A stretch of DNA of 5,647 nucleotides from an uncultured Prevotella sp. (GTDB lineage: Bacteria; Bacteroidota; Bacteroidia; Bacteroidales; Bacteroidaceae), in assembly GCA_900546605.1 (NCBI GenBank), contig URDV01000150.1, forward strand, positions 1-5,647. Reading direction: 5' to 3'. Numbering within the stretch: position 1 is the stretch's first letter; every line of letters begins with the position of its first letter. Positions 1 through 5,647 of the stretch are shown piece by piece. Position numbers and translations under genes: made by a program. The notes beneath the pieces were generated by a model, which ran no database searches, was not told where the DNA came from, and worked only from the letters and a program-made list of their open reading frames with translations.

Positions 1-11
1 CTCAAAACAGC

Positions 12-2465
12 CTAAAAAGTGGTCTCGTTTTTGATGCCAATTTTGAACACCCTACCTTGTGAGGCTACGAGTTCGTCAATTTTATTTTTGTTCCAACCTA
101 TGTTGTACGATACTTCCCAACCCCAATCTCGAGTTTGAATAGGACGTACGGTTAACATGGCTTCAAAACCAGTGTTATGCAGCGAACCTATGTTGCTGAG
201 TACACTACTACTAAAGTTTGAACCTACTGCTACAAAGCCCGTGTTCAGCAAATCGGTTGTTTTGCGGTAATACCAATCGAGGTTGGCTACTACACGGTTA
301 TTCCAGAAACCGAGGTCAAGACCTACGTTATAAGTAGTAGTCTTTTCCCAAGTCAAATCCTTATTATAAGCCTCAGGGCGATAAGTTGAGCCATCACCTA
401 CAATAGGATAGAAAGCTCCAGCTACATTCTGTGTGTAGTTAGGCATGTAAACATAGTCGCCATAGCCATGCTCTTGCTGACCTGTGATACCCCAACCTAA
501 GCGAAGCTTTAAGTCGGTCACTGCCTTAACATCCTTCAAGAAGCTTTCCTCCTTTACTTTCCAAGCAAAGGCGGCTGCAGGGAAGAGTCCCCAACGCTGA
601 TCCTTTGAGAAACGTGATGAGCCATCGTCACGCAACGTGAAAGTAATAAGGTAGCGATTCAACAAGCTATAGTTGAAACGACCAAAGAAGCTAACCAAAT
701 AATATTCGGTTTTGAACAAGCTATTCTTTTCAGCAAAGTAGTTAGGATTGGTCAATTCACCTGGGTGCGCCAAGTGAGTGGATGGGTAGTAAACGGGATA
801 ACTATAGTCTGTTTTACGATGGAAGTGCTGCCACTCATAACCTAACATAGCATCAAAGTGATGTGCCTCAGTAAAGTTTTTAGAGTACTGTGCATACATG
901 TTGAGCGAGAGGTTATACTTGTCTGACTCATTCCACCCCTTGCTACCATAGTATATATTGCCATAATCGGTAGGCAAACAAGTTTTATCACTATGACCAT
1001 GGGCTACTTCCATGCCACCATTCACGTGCAAGCGCAAGTCTTCAAATCCATGCACCTTATAGTCTAATTCAAGGTTGCCTTGCAAGGAACGGCTCTTACC
1101 AATATTTTCTTGCTGCAACAACACTGCTACAGGGTTACCTACAGCCAATTTATTGTTAGTGTGTGTCCACTGGCTATCACCAAAGTCTGCCGTAGAAGGC
1201 CATTGCCAAAAGCCACCATACTCCTTTGCCTCAGCACGATCATCATATACGGGCTTGGTAGGATCCATGTTCAATGCCTGACCAATGGCATCAGTGTTGG
1301 CGTATGATGAACGCGAATACATGAACTTACCATTAAGGTTAACCGACAAGTGATCTTGCAAGAAGCTGGGCGAAATATTGAAGCTACCCGTGTAACGGCT
1401 ATAGTCTGATGTCTTGAGTGTACCCTTTTGGTTGGTATAACCAAAGCTTACGCGGTAGGGCATATTCTTAATGCCACCACTCAAAGTGATGTTATGGTCA
1501 GTTGATACAGCAGTACGGAATATCTCCTTTTGCCAATCGGTGTCGGCAAAGTGGTGTTCGCCTGCAGCATTCCAATAGCCCAATGAGTTATAATACTCTG
1601 AAGCTTGCCAGGCAGCATCATCGGTCAGCCCCGTGCGACGACGCACCAAGTCAATAAACTCTTGTGCATTGAGCACATCCAGATACTTGGTATTGGTGCT
1701 TACTGACACATTACCATTGTACGACACATGCGGACGGGTATTTTTGCGTCCCTTCTTAGTAGTGATGATGATAACACCATTTGAGGCGCGTGAACCATAG
1801 ATGGCGGTAGCCGAAGCATCCTTCAACACAGTGAAGGTTTCAATATCGTTCGGGTTAACCAATGTGAGTGCATTAGGTGAACCTTCAATACCATCATTAT
1901 CCATGGCCAAACCATCAATTACAATCAGTGGGTCATTTTTAGCATTCAGTGAAGAACCACCACGAATACGAATCGTTGCGGCACCACCAGGAGTACCACC
2001 ATTGCTCACCACATTAACACCTGCCACCTTGCCCTGAATCATATCCTGGGCTGAAGTTTGCAGACCATGGTTTTTATCATCAGGCTTGATAGCTGTTACT
2101 GAACCTGTTAGGTCATTTTTCTTAGCTACACCATAACCAATAACAACAGCTTCATTCAACGTTGAGTTATCCTCAAGCGTAATTACCACTGTTCCATCAG
2201 CCTTTACAGTAGCCGTTTTGTAACCTATATAAGCCACGCGGAGGGTTGCTCCGGGCTTTACATTAATTTTAAAATTACCATTCGCATCGGTTTGCGTCAT
2301 CGTTTTCGACCCAGGTACAGTTACAGTAGCATAGGCTACTGATTCGCCCGTTGTGTCTTGCACATGTCCGCTCACCGTGAGGCCCTGTGCCAAAGCACCG
2401 AGCGGAAGGCTTGCTCCTGCCAACATCAGCGACAAAAGCTTGGAGTTGAGCATCTTCTTGTTCAT
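12..2465 (-). CDS. SusC/RagA-family TonB-dependent outer-membrane receptor, apparently C-terminally truncated
   Basis: SusC-like receptors form a 22-strand outer-membrane barrel that, with a SusD lipoprotein, imports oligosaccharides using TonB energy. The 817-residue product has a signal peptide (cleavage likely after ALA at 24-26), a carboxypeptidase-regulatory-like domain (about 29-100), the NEAVVIGYG linker (104-112), and a plug domain (about 117-239). The plug carries IRIRGGSS (165-172), PLIVIDGL (179-186) and the signature from LKDASATAIYGSRASNG (214-230) to IIITTKKG (232-239). Barrel sequence follows, including the conserved NMPYRVSFGYTNQKG stretch. The chosen start gives the lysine-rich n-region MNKK. 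It lies 74 bases after the GH97 gene on the same strand, as susC follows susB in the B. thetaiotaomicron sus operon, so an alpha-glucan substrate is inferred. B. thetaiotaomicron SusC has about 1000 residues, so roughly the last 190, with the final barrel strands, are missing. The tail after GRVFKIG does not look SusC-like. Family assignment is firm; intactness is doubtful. Confidence 0.93.
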   Translation of the reverse strand: MNKKMLNSKLLSLMLAGASLPLGALAQGLTVSGHVQDTTGESVAYATVTVPGSKTMTQTDANGNFKINVKPGATLRVAYIGYKTATVKADGTVVITLEDNSTLNEAVVIGYGVAKKNDLTGSVTAIKPDDKNHGLQTSAQDMIQGKVAGVNVVSNGGTPGGAATIRIRGGSSLNAKNDPLIVIDGLAMDNDGIEGSPNALTLVNPNDIETFTVLKDASATAIYGSRASNGVIIITTKKGRKNTRPHVSYNGNVSVSTNTKYLDVLNAQEFIDLVRRRTGLTDDAAWQASEYYNSLGYWNAAGEHHFADTDWQKEIFRTAVSTDHNITLSGGIKNMPYRVSFGYTNQKGTLKTSDYSRYTGSFNISPSFLQDHLSVNLNGKFMYSRSSYANTDAIGQALNMDPTKPVYDDRAEAKEYGGFWQWPSTADFGDSQWTHTNNKLAVGNPVAVLLQQENIGKSRSLQGNLELDYKVHGFEDLRLHVNGGMEVAHGHSDKTCLPTDYGNIYYGSKGWNESDKYNLSLNMYAQYSKNFTEAHHFDAMLGYEWQHFHRKTDYSYPVYYPSTHLAHPGELTNPNYFAEKNSLFKTEYYLVSFFGRFNYSLLNRYLITFTLRDDGSSRFSKDQRWGLFPAAAFAWKVKEESFLKDVKAVTDLKLRLGWGITGQQEHGYGDYVYMPNYTQNVAGAFYPIVGDGSTYRPEAYNKDLTWEKTTTYNVGLDLGFWNNRVVANLDWYYRKTTDLLNTGFVAVGSNFSSSVLSNIGSLHNTGFEAMLTVRPIQTRDWGWEVSYNIGWNKNKIDELVASQGRVFKIGIKNETTF

Positions 2466-2509
2466 GATATTAAGAAGTATTAGTGATTTGCGTGTAAAAA
2501 AGGGAGGGG

Positions 2510-2529
2510 AAGTTCAAAGGTTTGAACTT
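2510..2529 (-). promoter_or_regulatory. Perfect inverted repeat (hairpin) between the GH97 and SusC genes
   Basis: Arms AAGTTCAAA (2510-2518) and TTTGAACTT (2521-2529) are perfectly complementary around a 2-base centre. In the minus-strand transcript this forms a stem of about 8 base pairs with a 4-base loop. It starts 11 bases after the GH97 stop codon and is followed by a C-rich stretch and then six Ts (2496-2501). The gap between stem and U-run makes it a poor Rho-independent terminator. A partial attenuator, or an mRNA-processing or stabilising hairpin that sets different levels of the two genes, is possible. A dyad operator cannot be excluded. Confidence 0.5.
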
Positions 2530-2539
2530 AAAGCGATTC

Positions 2540-4714
2540 CTACTGTGCTACAATGCTGATAGCAAAACCGCCACCACTTGCAGCATGCAGTTTCAAGTTT
2601 GTTTTATTAGTTACCACCTTACGAGTAATGGTATAAGCTTTAGGATTCTTATCCCATGAAGCATCTTTGGCATCAGCATAAATGGTGGCCAAATATTTTT
2701 TACCAGGAGTGAGGAAGTCAAGTTTAAGATTAGCCGTGTGACCATTCTCATCAGCCGAGCAACCTACAAACCAGTTTTCAGAGTGTTTATCCTTACGAGC
2801 TATTGTTACATAGTCACCAGGTTCAGCCTCCAAGTAAAGACTCTTTTGCCAATCAACAGGCACGTCTTTGATAAATTGGAATGCATCCATATGCTCCTTA
2901 TAATGCTCTGGCACATCAGCAGCCATTTGCAAGGGACTATACATGGTTACATACAAAGCCAATTGGCGAGCTATGGTTGTGCGCACACGACTGGTGTTTG
3001 AAGGATTCATTTTTGAACAATCTGTTTCAAAAATGCCTGGAGTATAGTCCATCGGGCCACCTATCAAACGTGTAAAAGGCAATATAGTAGTGTGGTCAAC
3101 GGCATTCCCACCAAAGCTCTCATACTCTGTACCACGTGCACTCTCATTTCCAATTAAGTTAGGATAGGTGCGACATATACCTGTAGGACGAGTAGCCTCA
3201 TGTGCATTGACCATTATTTTATAGTCAGCGGCCTTGGTTACACAATATAAGTAGTGATTGTTCATCCACTGACCATAGTGATGTTCACCGCGTGGAACAA
3301 TGTTACCCACATAGCCACTCTTAACTGCGGGGTAACCATTGTCAACCATAAACTGGTAAGCCTTGTCAAGATGACGCTCATAGTTACGAGCCGAACCAGA
3401 TGTTTCGTGGTGCATAATCATTTTTACGCCCTTCGAAGCAGCATATTCATGAATTGCCTTGACATCAAAGTCAGGATAAGGAGTGACAAAATCAAACACA
3501 TAGTCCTTTTCATGTCCAAACCAATCCTCCCAACCAATGTTCCATCCCTCAACAAGTACCGCGTCAAAACCATTTTCTGCAGCAAAGTCAATGTAGCGCT
3601 TCACATTTTCGGTATTAGCTGAGTGAGTTCCATTAGGCTTGGCATGTGTGTAGTCTGTTTCGCCTAATTTTACGGTAGAGAAGTCATTGGTATAAGCCCA
3701 AGTACCTTTGTTGGTAATCATGTCCCACCAAACGCCAATATACTTGGTAGGCTTTATCCACGATGTATCTTTTATTTTGCAAGGTTCGTTTAAGTTGAGC
3801 GTCATGCGCGATGCCAAGATGTCAGCACCATGTTCACCTGCTATAATCGTACGCCAAGGCGAGGTGCAGGGAGCTTGCAAATAACCTTTGTCACCACGTG
3901 CATCTGGGGTGAGCCAACTTTCAAAGGTCATGGTCTTGTCATCATAGTTAAGGTGCATGGTTGAATAGTCAATACAAGCAGCTTCATGCAAGTTTATGTA
4001 GAGTCCGTCTTGGCTCTTCATCATAAGGGCTGTTTGCACCCCACCCTGCCATATAGGGGTTTGTGATGAATTTTGCGTCACCGCGCTCTTCATCAACCCA
4101 CGAATTTCACTAAGTTTGCTGGTAACTGTTTCATACTCTTGCGTATCATAGTCGCCAGGTATCCACCATGCGGTGTGATCGCCTGCCATAGCAAACTGTG
4201 TGTGTTCCTCTTTTATAGTAAAGTAGGTCAAATTCTTTTGTGCAGGAAATTCATATCGAAAGCCAAGTCCATCATCAAACATACGGAAACGTATCTTTAT
4301 TTCCCGTTCATTCTTTGGTTGCGACAGCGTAACACACAATTCATTGTAATGGTTACGAATGCTACTTTCCTCGCCCCAAACAGGTTGCCACGTTTCATCA
4401 AATGTGGTCGTCGTATGGTTAGTTTCAACAAAACCCGTCATGAGGTCAGCCTTTTGAGCCAATTTCGAAGCATCAGCACGCGTTTTAAATTCATAGTCTT
4501 GTGCCTTATTGGGGTCTTCTTGTTTGAGTTCTATTCCAAGGTGTGAGGGCTTGATAATATCGCGCCCTTTATATTTAAGATAATATGTAGGACGACCTTG
4601 TGCATCGAGTGAGAAATTCATTTTGAAATTCCCATTAGGCGATTGTAGGTCTTGCGCTGCTGCTGTCATCGATAGGCAAGCAAGCGATAGGGTAAACAAT
4701 AAATTCTTCATCAT
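2540..4714 (-). CDS. susB: Glycoside hydrolase family 97 alpha-glucosidase, SusB type
   Basis: This is a predicted periplasmic exo-acting alpha-glucosidase that releases glucose from the non-reducing ends of malto-oligosaccharides. The 724-residue product (B. thetaiotaomicron SusB is about 738) has a signal peptide MMKNLLFTLSLACLSMTAAA with likely cleavage before QD at 21. An N-terminal beta-sandwich (about 22-310), a catalytic TIM barrel (about 315-610) and a C-terminal beta domain (about 620-722) follow. Inverting-type GH97 residues are present: E437 in MHHETSG and E506 in NAHEATRPTG match the SusB base residues E439 and E508. E524 and E530 in GNESARGTEYE match the calcium ligand E526 and general acid E532. 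E193 probably matches the ligand E194. This set argues against the retaining GH97 alpha-galactosidase branch, whose nucleophile is an aspartate. VEGWNIGWEDWFG (388-400) and GGPMDYTPGIFET (552-564) are further hallmarks. It is first in the probable operon with the SusC gene. Substrate is inferred from similarity; the symbol denotes a SusB-type enzyme. Confidence 0.95.
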   Translation of the reverse strand: MMKNLLFTLSLACLSMTAAAQDLQSPNGNFKMNFSLDAQGRPTYYLKYKGRDIIKPSHLGIELKQEDPNKAQDYEFKTRADASKLAQKADLMTGFVETNHTTTTFDETWQPVWGEESSIRNHYNELCVTLSQPKNEREIKIRFRMFDDGLGFRYEFPAQKNLTYFTIKEEHTQFAMAGDHTAWWIPGDYDTQEYETVTSKLSEIRGLMKSAVTQNSSQTPIWQGGVQTALMMKSQDGLYINLHEAACIDYSTMHLNYDDKTMTFESWLTPDARGDKGYLQAPCTSPWRTIIAGEHGADILASRMTLNLNEPCKIKDTSWIKPTKYIGVWWDMITNKGTWAYTNDFSTVKLGETDYTHAKPNGTHSANTENVKRYIDFAAENGFDAVLVEGWNIGWEDWFGHEKDYVFDFVTPYPDFDVKAIHEYAASKGVKMIMHHETSGSARNYERHLDKAYQFMVDNGYPAVKSGYVGNIVPRGEHHYGQWMNNHYLYCVTKAADYKIMVNAHEATRPTGICRTYPNLIGNESARGTEYESFGGNAVDHTTILPFTRLIGGPMDYTPGIFETDCSKMNPSNTSRVRTTIARQLALYVTMYSPLQMAADVPEHYKEHMDAFQFIKDVPVDWQKSLYLEAEPGDYVTIARKDKHSENWFVGCSADENGHTANLKLDFLTPGKKYLATIYADAKDASWDKNPKAYTITRKVVTNKTNLKLHAASGGGFAISIVAQ

Positions 4715-4792
4715 GTTTTGCCTATGTTGTATTTATTATGTGTTGTTACTTTCGGTAAGCTGATTGCGACGGCTTTTGCTCAATTCGCGTTG

Positions 4793-4824
4793 CAAAACTA
4801 CTATTAAGAATTTATGAAGAAAAG
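4793..4824 (-). promoter_or_regulatory. Probable promoter of the GH97-SusC operon
   Basis: Read on the minus strand, 4800-4793 is TAGTTTTG, a full match to the Bacteroidetes -7 consensus TAnnTTTG. The expected -33 region (about 4817-4824) is T-rich (CCTTTTC) but lacks a clear TTTG, so that half is weak. Transcription from here would give a leader of roughly 70-75 bases before the GH97 ATG at 4714. No terminator or recognisable riboswitch is visible in that leader. The weak -33 box would fit a promoter that needs an activator, which is inference. Confidence 0.5.
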
Positions 4825-5174
4825 GGGATATAATTAAAATATAAACTTTTTAAAAATCTTCATCATTGATTTTCAGTCACTTACAATCATTCATACACTT
4901 AAATTTTATAAACTAAATATGAAGAACCCATCCAATTAACATACGGTTTTGCCATATATATAATACATGAATACATGTTATAGAACATATTTTATGACAT
5001 CCATTAACAATACATCAGTTCTTATAACAGCCAGGTAACGATATTAATTCACACAATAGCGAGACAGCTATGTCGTCCATCAACCCATTGGCAGAATTTT
5101 TTTGGGGGGATTAACAAGTAAGTATGCTACATACGTTATGTTAAAGTCAAAATGGTAAGAAGCTAAAAAGAACT
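4801..5174. other. AT-rich intergenic region with short repeats, no gene found
   Basis: No convincing reading frame or RNA gene is seen here. The heptamer ATGAAGA occurs at 4814-4820 and 4919-4925 on the plus strand and inverted (TCTTCAT) at 4857-4863, all upstream of the likely operon promoter. ATGTT/AACAT arms flank 4 bases at 4975-4988, and ACATA/TATGT arms flank 3 bases at 5129-5141. A homopolymer pair T7G6 lies at 5097-5109. These may be regulator sites, but short repeats are expected in sequence this AT-rich. Confidence 0.5.
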
Positions 5175-5238
5175 GTTAACATGTCACCCAGTTAACCCGT
5201 TAACCCGTTAACCTGTTAACCTGTTAACCCGTTAACCC
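5175..5238. repeat. 8-base tandem repeat array, consensus GTTAACCY
   Basis: Six adjacent octamers run from 5191 to 5238: GTTAACCC, GTTAACCC, GTTAACCT, GTTAACCT, GTTAACCC, GTTAACCC. Two degenerate units precede them in the same register (GTTAACAT at 5175-5182 and GTCACCCA at 5183-5190), giving eight units in 64 bases. Each good unit contains the palindrome GTTAAC. The array ends 28 bases before the -33 box of the Rpn-gene promoter. Copy number could vary by strand slippage, or the array could be a multi-site protein-binding region. It is too short-period and spacer-free to be a CRISPR. Confidence 0.9.
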
Positions 5239-5266
5239 GTCTTGCCCACTTTTACCAACAAACATA

Positions 5267-5297
5267 TTGGGGTTTTCATTATAATGTGCTAATTTTG
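5267..5297 (+). promoter_or_regulatory. Probable Bacteroidetes-type promoter of the Rpn-family gene
   Basis: TAATTTTG at 5290-5297 fully matches the -7 consensus TAnnTTTG. A TTG at 5267-5269, 20 bases upstream, fits the -33 box and its usual spacing. Transcription would begin around 5302-5305, leaving a leader of about 20-25 bases that is A-rich just before the ATG. That is usual for Bacteroidetes, which rarely use a Shine-Dalgarno sequence. Confidence 0.6.
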
Positions 5298-5325
5298 TTG
5301 CCAACACCATAAAACAATATGAACT

Positions 5326-5647
5326 ATGCGACTGACAGAAGAACGATATATCAGTTTGCTGACCGATTTTGGTTTTAAACGCATCTTTGGCTCAGACATA
5401 AATAAAGACTTGCTCATAGACTTCCTCAACTCATTGTTTAATGGTGAGCAAGTGGTTAAGGAAGTTACCTTCTTGAATAGCGAGCATGTAGGAGATGTAT
5501 ATGCTGAACGTAAAGCCATATTCGACGTGTATTGCGAAAATGAGCATGGTGAAAAGTTTATTGTGGAGATGCAAAATGCTTATCAAACGTACTTTAAAGA
5601 TCGCTCATTGTATTATGCCACTTTCCCTATACGCGAACAAGCGCCAA
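5326..5647 (+). CDS. Rpn-family PD-(D/E)XK nuclease / putative transposase, 5' part only
   Basis: The frame is open to the window edge (107 codons seen; family members are usually near 300 residues). The ATG at 5326 is chosen because an in-frame TGA lies two codons upstream at 5320. A nearby ATG at 5319 is in another frame and stops after 19 codons. Family hallmarks are the N-terminal DFGFKRIFG (14-22), the core aspartate in FDVYC (D67), and the VEMQ motif (80-83), whose E-x-Q completes a PD-(D/E)XK-like active site. FKDRSLYYAT (90-99) is also typical. Characterised E. coli RpnA-type proteins are DNA endonucleases that promote RecA-independent recombination. Many Bacteroidetes homologues are multi-copy and annotated as transposases without proof of transposition. 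It diverges from the GH97 operon and has its own promoter, so no functional link to glycan use is implied. The C-terminal half is outside the window. Confidence 0.9.
   Translation, partial: MRLTEERYISLLTDFGFKRIFGSDINKDLLIDFLNSLFNGEQVVKEVTFLNSEHVGDVYAERKAIFDVYCENEHGEKFIVEMQNAYQTYFKDRSLYYATFPIREQAP

Noticed and set aside
2501..2509. AGGGAGGGG, resembling a Shine-Dalgarno sequence
   Set aside because: The purine run is on the plus strand, while the nearby SusC gene is on the minus strand, where it reads as CCCCTCCCT. No plus-strand gene starts there.
2510..2529. Hairpin considered as a strong Rho-independent terminator
   Set aside because: The stem is AT-rich and separated from the T-run by eight C-rich bases, so full termination is unlikely.
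3254..3622. 122-codon plus-strand frame opposite the GH97 gene
   Set aside because: It lies wholly antisense to the conserved catalytic barrel coding sequence, has no promoter match seen and no recognisable protein features.
4073..4546. 157-codon plus-strand frame opposite the GH97 gene
   Set aside because: It is antisense to the GH97 N-terminal domain and its translation shows no domain or plausible composition; it is a shadow frame.
5175..5238. Octamer array considered as a CRISPR
   Set aside because: Units are 8 bases and directly adjacent with no spacers, and no cas gene is present.
5319..5378. Alternative ATG at 5319 for the Rpn-family gene
   Set aside because: It is in a different frame and reaches a stop after 19 codons; the ATG at 5326 opens the conserved frame.
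5289..5519. 76-codon minus-strand frame over the Rpn-gene start
   Set aside because: It overlaps the promoter and the clear Rpn-family coding sequence on the other strand, and its product resembles no protein I recognise.

Overview
The window looks like part of a Bacteroidetes chromosome, most likely Prevotella or a close relative. Three things point there: a SusC-type TonB-dependent receptor next to a GH97 glycosidase, no Shine-Dalgarno sequences at the gene starts, and promoter matches to the Bacteroidetes -7 consensus (TAnnTTTG). The genus is inferred from protein style and was not tested.

Layout. Two genes lie on the minus strand and are read right to left: a GH97 alpha-glucosidase of the SusB type (4714 to 2540), then, 74 bases on, a SusC-like outer-membrane receptor (2465 to 12). 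This is the susB-susC order of the Bacteroides thetaiotaomicron starch utilization operon. The inferred roles are uptake of an alpha-glucan oligosaccharide across the outer membrane by the receptor and release of glucose in the periplasm by the GH97 enzyme. No susD, alpha-amylase or regulator gene falls inside the window. The receptor reading frame stops about 190 residues short of a normal SusC, only 11 bases from the window edge. Its last residues no longer resemble the family, so it may be interrupted.

A 611-base AT-rich intergenic region (4715-5325) separates this operon from a divergent gene. It holds a likely promoter for the GH97-SusC operon near 4793-4800, several short repeats, a T7G6 tract, and an array of 8-base tandem repeats built on GTTAAC (5175-5238). 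A good Bacteroidetes promoter follows (5267-5297).

From 5326 to the right edge runs the 5' part of a plus-strand gene for an Rpn-family (PD-(D/E)XK nuclease, 'putative transposase') protein, cut off by the window. The window is mostly conventional. The points worth a second look are the broken-looking end of the SusC gene, the octamer array in front of the Rpn gene, and the hairpin between the GH97 and SusC genes.
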